Source: Rheinheimera sediminis
Lineage (GTDB): Bacteria; Pseudomonadota; Gammaproteobacteria; Enterobacterales; Alteromonadaceae
Length of the DNA stretch: 64,000 bases
Assembly: GCF_004005375.1 (NCBI RefSeq)
Contig: NZ_RZUF01000002.1
Span: forward strand, 1 to 64,000
Direction of reading: 5' to 3'
Shown here: positions 28,808 through 36,188 of the stretch, in pieces
How positions within the stretch are numbered: the stretch's first letter is position 1
Layout: each line of letters starts with the position of its first letter
Position numbers and translations under genes: made by a program
The notes under the pieces: model-generated
What the model was told of the DNA's origin: nothing
Seen by the model: only the letters and a program-made list of their open reading frames with translations
Databases searched by the model: none

Positions 28808-29864
28808 GATCCTCGACCTGTATATAGGCCGCACCATTTTGACCACAGTGTTGATGACTGTGACTGTGCTGATGATTTTATCCGGCATGTTCAGGTTTAT
28901 CGACCAGCTGCGTCTAGTCGGGCGTGGTGATTACGATATGTTGTCGGCTGGCTTGTTTACTTTGTTCAGTGTACCTGGCGATTTGATTTTGTTTTTCCCT
29001 ATGGCGGCTTTAATAGGTGGCTTAGTTGGTTTGGGTATGTTGGCTAGTAACAGCGAGTTGGTGGTGATGCAGGCGGCGGGTTTATCCCGGTTGAATATCA
29101 TCAACTCTGTGATGAAAACTTCGTTACTGATGATGCTGATTGTGATGCTGGTGGCTGAGTTTGGTGCGCCAGTAGCGGAAAAAACTGCTCGTGAATTGCG
29201 AACCAAAGCCATTTCAGGCGGAGATTTAATTTCCGCTCGTCAGGGGGTATGGGCCAAAGACGGTGACAATTTCATTAACATCAAGCAAGTGGATGACTTT
29301 GGTAATCTGACGGATTTAACCATCTATGAGTTTGATACCGACTTAAAGTTACAGGCTATTGTCAGTGCTAAAACCGCAGTATTTGTCAGTAACGCCTGGC
29401 GTTTGACAGATGTCAGCCGACTGAACTTTCGTGACGACAGAGTGGAGAAACACCAGTGGCAAGAGCAGCGCTGGCGTTCGACTTTAACGCCGGACAAATT
29501 AGGTGTGGTGTCGATTAAACCTGAGTTGTTATCGCTCAAAGGCTTAACCGACTACATCGACTATCTGGAGAGTAACCAGCAGGACAGCAGCAAGTTTGAA
29601 CTGGCCTTCTGGCGCAAAGCGACTCAGCCTTTAACTATTGTTGCTATGTTACTGGTGGCTTTGTCATTTATCTTTGGCCCACTGCGCAGTGTGACCATGG
29701 CCGCTCGGATTTTGATGGGTATTTTGACTGGTTTCGCCTTTTATATGAGCGACCAGGTATTTGGCCCCGTAGCTTTGGTGTACCAGCTACCGCCTGTCCT
29801 CGGTGCAATTTTGCCGTCGGCTGTGTTTATAGGGCTGGCAATGTATTTATTGCAGAAGAAATAG
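28800..29864 (+). CDS. lptG: LPS export ABC transporter permease LptG
   Basis: Partner permease of LptF in the LptB2FG lipopolysaccharide exporter. 354 residues, with the family start MFKILDLYIGRTIL, a periplasmic jellyroll domain (about 125-265) and the C-terminal helices containing FGPLRSVTMAARILMGI. Its ATG overlaps the lptF reading frame by 8 bp, so the two are translationally coupled. Followed by an unusual 24-bp perfect hairpin. lptB and lptC are not in the window, as is usual. Confidence 0.96.
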   Translation: MFKILDLYIGRTILTTVLMTVTVLMILSGMFRFIDQLRLVGRGDYDMLSAGLFTLFSVPGDLILFFPMAALIGGLVGLGMLASNSELVVMQAAGLSRLNIINSVMKTSLLMMLIVMLVAEFGAPVAEKTARELRTKAISGGDLISARQGVWAKDGDNFINIKQVDDFGNLTDLTIYEFDTDLKLQAIVSAKTAVFVSNAWRLTDVSRLNFRDDRVEKHQWQEQRWRSTLTPDKLGVVSIKPELLSLKGLTDYIDYLESNQQDSSKFELAFWRKATQPLTIVAMLLVALSFIFGPLRSVTMAARILMGILTGFAFYMSDQVFGPVALVYQLPPVLGAILPSAVFIGLAMYLLQKK

Positions 29865-29877
29865 CTTGGATTCGTCA

Positions 29878-29928
29878 GGGTCAGGCCTTGAATCTTGAAT
29901 CACAGATTCAAGATTCAAGGCCTGACCC
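29878..29928. repeat. Perfect 24-bp inverted repeat with 3-nt loop
   Basis: Positions 29878-29901 and 29905-29928 are exact inverted copies around ACA; the arm begins GGGTCAGGCCTTGAATC. The arm contains a sub-repeat (TTGAATCTTGAATC). It separates convergent lptG and the RDD gene and may end both transcripts. The very long stem and the GGGTCAGG start are unlike an ordinary terminator and resemble REP sequences moved by REP-associated tyrosine transposases. Confidence 0.75.
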
Positions 29929-29943
29929 TTTATGACCCCACCA

Positions 29944-30441
29944 TTATCCCGCTTTACGATGTAAATTCAGTTCTTTGCTCTCATCTTTGGTCAGCTTCAC
30001 CACCATAGTTTTGCTGATTTGATCCTGCAGTGCTAAGCCTTGGCCCCAGCGGATCCACAACCAGAAGTTACCCAAGCCAAAAAAAGACACCACTAAACGC
30101 AGCAATCCTTGCTTTAGCGTAATGGGGGAACCATCAGGCTGGATCAACAAAATACGCCAGGCTCGCATGCCGAGGGTTTGCCCTGCTTTCACCCAGAAAT
30201 ACACATAAAACCAGACAAAAACCAGCAGCGAATACAACTGAAACCAAAACGCATGTTTCTGAATAAAATCAGCCTGATCCTGATAAGCTGCCAGCGAAAC
30301 CAAACCCAGCTTATCCAGAATAGTTACAAGCAGCAACGCCAAACCCATAGCCAGCATCCAAAGCGCGGCTAAAATTAATACATCATAAAGAATGGCAGCG
30401 AAACGACGAAACAAACCCGCCTTTGGAGATCCGTGATACAT
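29944..30441 (-). CDS. RDD family membrane protein
   Basis: A 165-residue inner-membrane protein of the RDD family, named for conserved Arg-Asp-Asp residues; here FRRFAAILYDVLIL holds the Arg and first Asp, and GQTLGMRAWRI is the second family block. About three to four membrane segments (near 15-40, 65-85, 110-130). RDD proteins are poorly characterised; some affect ion homeostasis. Single gene between lptG (convergent) and tRNA-Leu (divergent). Confidence 0.85.
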   Translation of the reverse strand: MYHGSPKAGLFRRFAAILYDVLILAALWMLAMGLALLLVTILDKLGLVSLAAYQDQADFIQKHAFWFQLYSLLVFVWFYVYFWVKAGQTLGMRAWRILLIQPDGSPITLKQGLLRLVVSFFGLGNFWLWIRWGQGLALQDQISKTMVVKLTKDESKELNLHRKAG

Positions 30442-30555
30442 CAGTCTGTCCTGACTTTTGTTGATTCAATGAATGGCGCTAAGTGTATCACGCAGCTTTG
30501 TTTTTTCGAAACTGCTGCAAAAATGCGCAACCAGACGGCCAACTGAAACTTTTGC

Positions 30556-30583
30556 TTGCGCCGCGCCATTCGCTTTGTATAAT
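30556..30583 (+). promoter_or_regulatory. Promoter of tRNA-Leu
   Basis: TTGCGC (30556-30561), a 16-nt spacer and a perfect TATAAT (30578-30583), followed by a GC-containing discriminator GCAAGCG typical of stable RNA promoters. The predicted start lies about 25 nt before the tRNA. Confidence 0.65.
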
Positions 30584-30614
30584 GCAAGCGTTTACTTCTA
30601 TACGACCCCTCAAT

Positions 30615-30701
30615 GCCTGGGTGGCGAAATCGGTAGACGCAGCGGATTCAAAATCCGCCGGGGGAAACTCCGTGTCGGTTCGAGTCCGACCCCAGGCACC
30701 A
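30615..30701 (+). tRNA. tRNA-Leu (anticodon CAA)
   Basis: An 87-nt tRNA including encoded CCA. Acceptor arm GCCTGGG pairs with CCCAGGC. The anticodon stem GCGGA/TCCGC encloses TTCAAAA, giving anticodon CAA (codon UUG), and the long variable arm is typical of leucine tRNAs. The T-loop is GGTTCGAGTCC. Its 3' 51 nt are part of the attachment site of the downstream island, and the gene remains complete after insertion. Confidence 0.97.
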
Positions 30702-30704
30702 ATA
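30651..30704 (+). repeat. attL: 54-bp direct repeat within tRNA-Leu
   Basis: Begins in the anticodon loop and runs through the CCA to AATA. Identical to 40919-40972. This copy keeps the tRNA functional. Confidence 0.95.
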
Positions 30705-31341
30705 TTCTTCGATTCTTTATATTTCATCAAAATCGCGGAAATCCCAATAAAATCAACAATTTAATGTCTCTTTCATTTGCTTCAGACTATCCAAAATGGC
30801 TATTTTTTCAGTCTAAATTTTTACCTTTATTTTGTTGCAAATAGGTTGGCCCGGTCCATCCCCGGTCCGCCATGTGTAATTTATGTGTAGTCCAAAACTG
30901 GTTTTGACCAGCCAACAAGCAGTATCACCAAACTTATTTTGATTAGTCTGACCGGAGTTTTTCCGGTACCGGACCTGGACCATCTGTGCCGACATCTGGT
31001 CATCAGCCGTATTTTATCCGCTAAGTTATTCCAAAGATCACTGATAGCCGCAAGGCTGATGGCATTGAGGTCGATGGGGTTGCGCTCTGCCGCAGAAAAA
31101 GCTTTATGTAATCAGCCTCTGATGGATGCGTTCTTCTTGTGTGCAAATGCAAGAATGTTATTCGCAATCTTGTTTAAAAGTTGTCAAAAATTATCAAATT
31201 GCTCGTCTAATTGATAAATTTAGAAAAATCTGCATAATGCTTAATTAGTGTAGGCCGTCAGCGTTAGCCTTTGTCTTCTGGCAGGAAGGGGCAAAGTGAA
31301 TGTTGGCGGCCCTCGCTTTCTCTAAAGCATTACAACCGCCA
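30705..31341. other. Left end of the island, no convincing gene
   Basis: About 640 bp between attL and the umuD promoter. An open frame at 30939-31214 (91 codons) has no clear ribosome site and no recognisable motif and is not accepted. Visible structure: an interrupted palindrome GTTGGCCCGGTC (30844-30855) with GACCAGCCAAC (30907-30917), which could be integrase arm or excision-protein sites, and a long imperfect hairpin at 31253-31311. Confidence 0.4.
31253..31311. repeat. Long imperfect hairpin upstream of umuDC
   Basis: GGCCGTCAGCG (31253-31263) pairs with TGTTGGCGGCC (31301-31311) over 11 positions with three G-T pairs, and pairing continues inward to CTTTG/CAAAG. It contains GTTAGCC, close to an integron core site, but no matching second core was found. 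Confidence 0.45.
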
Positions 31342-31388
31342 TTGACATTCCGTAAAAATCAGCGATCATTAACTGTGTTTATATACAG
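31342..31388 (+). promoter_or_regulatory. umuDC promoter with LexA (SOS) box
   Basis: A perfect -35 TTGACA at 31342-31347 is followed by a LexA box CTGTGTTTATATACAG at 31373-31388, which keeps the CTG-N10-CAG frame and AT-rich centre of the gammaproteobacterial consensus. A weak -10 (CATTAA, 31367-31372) overlaps the edge of the box. LexA repression and DNA-damage induction are therefore expected. The box lies 13 bp before the umuD start. Confidence 0.85.
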
Positions 31389-31400
31389 TATTTTGGTGCT

Positions 31401-31844
31401 ATGACAATTCAGTTTATCGGGTTCGCAGAACCTACCACCCACTACAGTATTCCTCTATACCAGAGCAAAATCCCTGCTGGCTTCCCTTCGCCTGCTCAGG
31501 ACTATGTAGAGCAAACTCTGGACTTGAACGAGCTTTGCATTAAACGACCAGCCGCCACCTACTTTGTGCGGGTAGAGGGCGATTCAATGATTGAGGCTGG
31601 TATTCATCCTGACGATATTCTGGTGGTAGATCGCTCCGTAACACCGCAGCACGGCGATATAGTTATTGCTCAGGTCAATGGTGAGTTTACTGTGAAAGAG
31701 TTGGCTTTGACTCCTACAGTACAGTTGATCCCGCGCAATAAAGCTTACCCACCTATCACCTTTACTGATGATGCTGAGTTAGCGCTCTTTGGGGTAGTCA
31801 CCAACATTGTCAGGCAAATGACCCGTTCCAAACGAGCCCAGTAG
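31401..31844 (+). CDS. umuD: UmuD-type translesion polymerase V accessory protein
   Basis: A 147-residue S24-family protein. Contact with the RecA filament should trigger self-cleavage between Ala26 and Gly27 (PAGFPSPA; E. coli has CG). The catalytic dyad is Ser62 (GDSM) and Lys99 (EFTVKEL), with the same 37-residue spacing as Ser60/Lys97 in E. coli. The cleaved dimer joins UmuC to form DNA polymerase V. A LexA box lies directly upstream and umuC starts 1 bp downstream. First cargo gene of the tRNA-Leu island; it could also be called a RumA/ImpA-type mobile-element homologue. Confidence 0.93.
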   Translation: MTIQFIGFAEPTTHYSIPLYQSKIPAGFPSPAQDYVEQTLDLNELCIKRPAATYFVRVEGDSMIEAGIHPDDILVVDRSVTPQHGDIVIAQVNGEFTVKELALTPTVQLIPRNKAYPPITFTDDAELALFGVVTNIVRQMTRSKRAQ

Positions 31845-31845
31845 C

Positions 31846-33123
31846 ATGAGTCGTGTATTTGCTTTGGTGGACTGCAATAACTTCTATGCGTCATGCGAAA
31901 AGCTGTTCCGCCCTGACTTGGCTAATCGTGCTGTGGTGGTGCTTTCCAACAATGATGGTTGTGTCGTGGCTAGGTCAAAAGAGGCCAAGGCAATGGGCAT
32001 CAAAATGGGTGTTCCGGTATTTCAAATCAGGGAGCTGTTAGAGAAAAACAATGTGGTGGCTTTCTCTTCCAACTATGCACTCTATGCCGACATGTCGGCT
32101 CGGGTGATGCGTACTTTAGAAGAAATGGCTCCGGCTGTTGAAGTGTATAGCATCGACGAGGCTTTTCTGGATTTATCAGGGGTAGCAAGCGCAGTCAACC
32201 TAACAGAATTTGGTCATCAAATTCGCCAGCGTGTTCAGCAGTGGATTGGTATTAGTGTTTGTGTCGGGATAGCACCAACGAAGACCTTGGCAAAGCTGGC
32301 AAACCATGGCGCTAAGTCGTGGCCTAAAACGGGTGGCGTGGTGGATTTAACCAGTAAGGAGCGGCAACGCAAGCTGATGGCCTTATTGCCTGTCAATGAA
32401 GTGTGGGGTATTGGTGCCAGGCTTACTAAGCGGCTGGAGGAGATGGGTATTCACACGGTGCTGGATTTAGCCGATGCACCCACCAAGCTGATACGCCAGC
32501 AATTTTCAGTAGTGGTCGAGCGTACTGTGATGGAGCTAAACGGTGAATCCTGTATTGAGCTTGAAGACATACCACCCACCAAGAAAGAAATTGTAAGCTC
32601 AAGAGCCTTTGGTGAACGGGTCTCTGAACTGGCTGCAATGCACGAAGCTGTATCTGAATACGTGCATAGAGCCTGTAAAAAGCTAAGGCAAGAGCGCTGC
32701 CAGGCAAAGCGTATCAGCGTCTTTTTAAGAACCAGCCCTTTTAGTGATCATCACCTAGACCCTTACTACTCAAACAGCCGAAGTGCAGAATTAAGCTACC
32801 CATCCGACGATACCCGCGATTTTCTCCATGTGGCGAGTAAGCTACTGGATGCCATTTGGAAAGATGGTTTTCGATATGCCAAGGCTGGCGTAATGTTATC
32901 TGACTTCTACGCCAATGGCGTTTGCCAGCAAGACTTATTCGCCAAGAGTGACACTGTGCGGGGTAACTCTGTATTGATGGGGCTAATGGACCAAATCAAC
33001 GAGCAAATGCCCAACTCGCTATACTTTGCTAGCAAAGGCACCAAACAGTCCTGGGGGATGAAGCGTGAGCTACTATCGCCTGCTTTTACTACCAGTTGGA
33101 ATGCTCTGCCGAAGGTTAGGTAG
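31846..33123 (+). CDS. umuC: UmuC-type Y-family DNA polymerase V catalytic subunit
   Basis: A 425-residue error-prone polymerase (E. coli 422). The Y-family palm acids are visible in FALVDCNNFYASCE (Asp and the steric-gate region) and YSIDEAFLDLSG (about residues 100-111, Asp-Glu pair), with the fingers block SNNDGCVVARSKEAKAMGIKMG. The little-finger domain and UmuC C-terminal domain follow (from about 240). It starts 1 bp after umuD and is SOS-controlled with it. Base composition resembles the host, unlike the cargo further right. Confidence 0.95.
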   Translation: MSRVFALVDCNNFYASCEKLFRPDLANRAVVVLSNNDGCVVARSKEAKAMGIKMGVPVFQIRELLEKNNVVAFSSNYALYADMSARVMRTLEEMAPAVEVYSIDEAFLDLSGVASAVNLTEFGHQIRQRVQQWIGISVCVGIAPTKTLAKLANHGAKSWPKTGGVVDLTSKERQRKLMALLPVNEVWGIGARLTKRLEEMGIHTVLDLADAPTKLIRQQFSVVVERTVMELNGESCIELEDIPPTKKEIVSSRAFGERVSELAAMHEAVSEYVHRACKKLRQERCQAKRISVFLRTSPFSDHHLDPYYSNSRSAELSYPSDDTRDFLHVASKLLDAIWKDGFRYAKAGVMLSDFYANGVCQQDLFAKSDTVRGNSVLMGLMDQINEQMPNSLYFASKGTKQSWGMKRELLSPAFTTSWNALPKVR

Positions 33124-33320
33124 ATTTTGGTTTGGTTGATGTCATTAGCTGATATCTCAGCAAAGTTACTTGGAACTATCAATTTGATCCTACTTTAAAA
33201 AGGAATGAACTACTTAACTATTAACTAAAATAGGTATTTTTTGAGGTTGTTTAAGAGCTGATTTTATATGATATTAGTGATTTCTTTGGATAGTCACTGG
33301 CAGGTTTTAAAAGGAGTAAT

Positions 33321-34019
33321 ATGAGCGCAAAGGGAACTGATGTTGCAGCCATTATAGGAAAAGGCCTTTTGGGGGCTATTCCTTTTGTCGGGCCTTTAGC
33401 TGCTGAGATTGTTGGTGCGGTCATCCCAAACCAAAGAATTGATAGAATCGAATCTCTGCTAAAGTTGCTTGAAGAAAAAATATCAGAAGAAGCTAAGCCC
33501 AAGTTCGAACAAAATATTTACTATCCAGAATCTATTGATTTGATTGAAGATGCCTTTATTCAAGCTTCGCGAGCACTATCACGCGAGAGAAAGGAATATA
33601 TTGCATCTTTATTGAAGAATAGCTTAACTGAAGATGAAGTGAAGCATATCGAGTATAAGCGATTACTATCGATACTTGGTGAGCTTAATGATTTGGAGGT
33701 CCTCATTCTGATATCTAAATCAATGCATCGTGGTCAACTAGGATATCAAGAGTTTTGGGATGCACATGAAGCTGTGTTAATGCCACCAACCGCCCATTTG
33801 GGGGCAGAGCAGGATGAGATCGACAAGCATACAATTTATCAATCAAATGAATTACATTTGTCTAATCTTGGTTTGCTCAAGACAAAGTTCAAAAAAACGA
33901 AACGAGGTGAGATGCCTGAATTCGATGAAAAAACGGGAATGGTCAAGGCTCAAGGCTATGAAATTACGAGTCTAGGTAGGTTGTTACTCAGAAGCATTGA
34001 TCAGGCTGTCGAAATATAG
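33321..34019 (+). CDS. Unknown protein with glycine-rich hydrophobic N-terminus
   Basis: A 232-residue protein with a strong AAAAGGAG ribosome site 6 nt before ATG. Residues 8-35 form a glycine/alanine/isoleucine-rich hydrophobic segment (GKGLLGAIPFVGPLAAEIVG), then a helical, charged region (about 40-125) rich in E and K, and a basic C-terminal part. The layout (membrane-active hairpin plus helical sensor) is seen in some abortive-infection effectors, but I do not recognise a family. Own transcription unit between umuDC and the repeat array; AT-rich. Confidence 0.7.
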   Translation: MSAKGTDVAAIIGKGLLGAIPFVGPLAAEIVGAVIPNQRIDRIESLLKLLEEKISEEAKPKFEQNIYYPESIDLIEDAFIQASRALSRERKEYIASLLKNSLTEDEVKHIEYKRLLSILGELNDLEVLILISKSMHRGQLGYQEFWDAHEAVLMPPTAHLGAEQDEIDKHTIYQSNELHLSNLGLLKTKFKKTKRGEMPEFDEKTGMVKAQGYEITSLGRLLLRSIDQAVEI

Positions 34020-34088
34020 AAGTTAACTTTTGTTAGCCTAAAAAGATTTATAAGGCTAGTAACGTTGTTTGAGATAATTAAGTGGTGC

Positions 34089-34107
34089 AGGATGCAGCTG
34101 CAATCCT
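34089..34107 (+). promoter_or_regulatory. Near-perfect palindrome before the 75-aa gene
   Basis: AGGATGCAGCTGCAATCCT is a 19-bp near-palindrome centred on GCAGCTGC, ending 3 nt before the AGGGA ribosome site of the gene at 34124. It could be an operator or an RNA hairpin near the translation start. Confidence 0.45.
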
Positions 34108-34123
34108 AAAGGGAACTTACTAA

Positions 34124-34351
34124 ATGCCGAATCATCATTCTGCCTTAAGGACATTACGCGAGGCAGGCCACAAAGATACTGTTGAGTATATCCAGACCCT
34201 TGAAGCACACAATCAGTTGCTGCAAGACGAATTAGAACGAGTGCTGACATTACTTGCTGAGCAAGCAGCTCTGAATCAGCAATCTAATGTTGCTGAGAGA
34301 GCTGATGCAGTTCTTAAATACACCCGAGAGTACTTAAGTCGTCAGCACTGA
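34124..34351 (+). CDS. Small coiled-coil protein of unknown function
   Basis: A 75-residue, mostly helical protein preceded by AAAGGGA about 10 nt upstream. Residues 20-50 (YIQTLEAHNQLLQDELERVL and following) have heptad-like leucines, suggesting a short coiled coil. No DNA-binding motif is evident. Its GC content is nearer to the host than its neighbours. The ACGCACGTTAAT array begins 3 bp after its stop, so it may act on, or simply precede, those repeats. Confidence 0.55.
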   Translation: MPNHHSALRTLREAGHKDTVEYIQTLEAHNQLLQDELERVLTLLAEQAALNQQSNVAERADAVLKYTREYLSRQH

Positions 34352-34353
34352 CT

Positions 34354-34482
34354 AAACGCACTTTAATGCAGATTTCAGTGCCGAAAACGCACGTTAATGA
34401 CAGTTGTAGCCAGAACGCACGTTAATCAGCGATTTTGTGCTGAAATGAGCCAAAAAACGCACGTTAATAACTATTAACGTGC
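34354..34482. repeat. Iteron-like array of ACGCACGTTAAT
   Basis: Four direct copies start at 34356 (variant ACGCACTTTAAT), 34387, 34415 and 34457, spaced 31, 28 and 42 bp. The last is followed by an inverted copy, making GCACGTTAAT-AACT-ATTAACGTGC, a perfect 10-bp stem (34459-34482). It fills the gap before the nuclease-helicase gene. Candidate functions are operators, an origin-like iteron set or a structured element; none is proven. Confidence 0.7.
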
Positions 34483-34562
34483 AGAATTGCAGTTAAAGGT
34501 GGCTGTCAAAAGTCTATACAGAATTGAAACTGCTATGTCATTTAAAATTTAAAGGATTAAAT

Positions 34563-36038
34563 TTGAAAGCAATAAACATTCTATCTCTAGTGCAAGCTTT
34601 TAACTCTTTAAATAAAAATAATTACATGAATTTTTCTGCTCATCATGGCATTGGAATTAAAGATGACGAAGTTGTCGATTTAACGCAATTGGTAACAGCA
34701 TTAAATCACATAGGTAGTGTTAGTGTTTTTGACAGTTTTTACGTTGGATATAAGATACCTCAAATTGGAAAAGAATTTGACCTCTTAAGAATTGGTAAAA
34801 ACTATGCAGTTAATATAGAGCTTAAGAGAAATAGTTCGGAAGAAAAAATTCTAAAACAATTGCGTAGGAATTATTACTATTTAGGTTCAATAGGTAAGCC
34901 AGTATATTGCTTCTGTTTCATCGCGGGGACTGGAAATACCTATTATTATAATGATAAACATGAAATAAGGCTTGTAAATTTAGCTGATTTGCACACTGTT
35001 TTAGAAAAACAGATTGACCTTTATTTTGCAGATATAGACAATTTTTTCGATCCTTCTAATTACTTAGTGTCACCTTTTAATTCAACGGAACGATTTGTAC
35101 TTGGACAGTACTTTCTTACGCATCAACAAGAGGAGATTAGGCTGGAGTTAATTAATATAGCTGGGGATGAATCAAAGCCAAGATTTATTTCGATAACAGG
35201 AAGTGCAGGAACGGGCAAGACCTTGTTAGTATATGATTTTGTGAAGGAAATGGTCTTGTCTCGGAAAAAAGTTCTGGTAATTCATTGTGGGAAATTAAAC
35301 AGTGGACATTATATACTAAATTCAAAATATAACTGGGGGATCGCCTCAGCAAAAAACTGCCTTAGTTATATTTTATCTAGTTATAGTGTTATAGTGATAG
35401 ATGAAGCTCAAAGAATATATCCTAATCAATTAGAAAAAATAGTTGGCGCTGTTCAGTCAAGCTCTGGGATGTGTGTATTATCTTATGACAAAGCGCAGAC
35501 GCTTTCTAGTTGGGAGGAGAGAAGAAATATAGATGATTATGTACAAAAAATTGTTACTCTGAAAAAGTACGAGCTAACAGATAAAATAAGAACAAATAAA
35601 GCTTTGTCATCGTTCATTAAGGCGTTATTTAACAGAGGGTATAATTCACCAAAAATCGATAGCGAAAATGTTATACTGAATTACTTTAATAATATAGAGT
35701 CTGCTAAATCTTTTCTTATGCATCTCAGAAATCAATCTTGGACCGTTCTTCGATTCACGCCATCTCGGTATACAAGTTCGTACCATGATAATTATTCTGA
35801 TCCATTAAACCCGAATTCGCATGAAGTTATAGGGCAAGAATTCGACAATGTTGCAGTGGTTATTGATTCATTGTTTTCATATGATATTAATGGTGATTTA
35901 ATATATGCTGGTGGTTCATATTACCATCCAGTGAAAATGCTGTTTCAGAATATTACAAGAACTAGAAAGAAATTAAATATAGTGATAGTTCAAAACGAGC
36001 ATATTTTGGATAGATGTATGTCAGTATTAAGTGGTTAG
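34563..36038 (+). CDS. PD-(D/E)XK nuclease fused to DUF2075-type SF1 helicase
   Basis: A protein of about 491 residues. The N-terminal part has GKEFDLLRIGKNYAVNIELK (Asp, then Glu-x-Lys), the active-site pattern of PD-(D/E)XK nucleases. The C-terminal part is a superfamily 1 ATPase: Walker A GSAGTGKT, Walker B VIVIDEAQR, ELTDKIRTN, HEVIGQEFDNVAVVID and QNITRTRKKLNIVIV, as in DUF2075. TTG 34563 is taken as start because AAAGGA lies 6 nt before it; the frame also opens at TTG 34524. AT-rich and isolated behind the repeat array. Nuclease-helicase fusions in islands are often phage-defence effectors; that role is inferred. Confidence 0.8.
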   Translation: MKAINILSLVQAFNSLNKNNYMNFSAHHGIGIKDDEVVDLTQLVTALNHIGSVSVFDSFYVGYKIPQIGKEFDLLRIGKNYAVNIELKRNSSEEKILKQLRRNYYYLGSIGKPVYCFCFIAGTGNTYYYNDKHEIRLVNLADLHTVLEKQIDLYFADIDNFFDPSNYLVSPFNSTERFVLGQYFLTHQQEEIRLELINIAGDESKPRFISITGSAGTGKTLLVYDFVKEMVLSRKKVLVIHCGKLNSGHYILNSKYNWGIASAKNCLSYILSSYSVIVIDEAQRIYPNQLEKIVGAVQSSSGMCVLSYDKAQTLSSWEERRNIDDYVQKIVTLKKYELTDKIRTNKALSSFIKALFNRGYNSPKIDSENVILNYFNNIESAKSFLMHLRNQSWTVLRFTPSRYTSSYHDNYSDPLNPNSHEVIGQEFDNVAVVIDSLFSYDINGDLIYAGGSYYHPVKMLFQNITRTRKKLNIVIVQNEHILDRCMSVLSG

Positions 36039-36130
36039 TATTTTTAATAGTCAAACTCTGTAGGTCACTTGATGTCTTTAGCATGTGCGAAAATACAGTG
36101 GTTCATAGTAATAGTGCTATCTTAAGGGGG

Positions 36131-36165
36131 AGCACTTTAATAAGCGTTATATAAAAGTGCTTTTC
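36131..36165 (+). terminator. Terminator after the nuclease-helicase gene
   Basis: AGCACTTT (36131-36138) pairs with AAAGTGCT (36154-36161), followed by TTT. It lies between convergent genes. Confidence 0.6.
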
Positions 36166-36188
36166 CTCTAAATTGCAGGCGGGGAAAT

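Noticed and set aside
30473-30844. Frames crossing tRNA-Leu on both strands
   Set aside because: They read through the tRNA and its promoter and show no protein motif.
30939-31214. 91-codon frame at the left end of the island
   Set aside because: No ribosome site and no recognisable domain; kept only as part of the described gap.
31253-31311. Integron attC site
   Set aside because: Only one core-like heptamer (GTTAGCC, imperfect) was found; no paired core and no IntI gene.
34354-34482. CRISPR array reading of the ACGCACGTTAAT repeats
   Set aside because: Units are too short (12 bp), spacers are 16-30 bp and uneven, and no cas gene is present.
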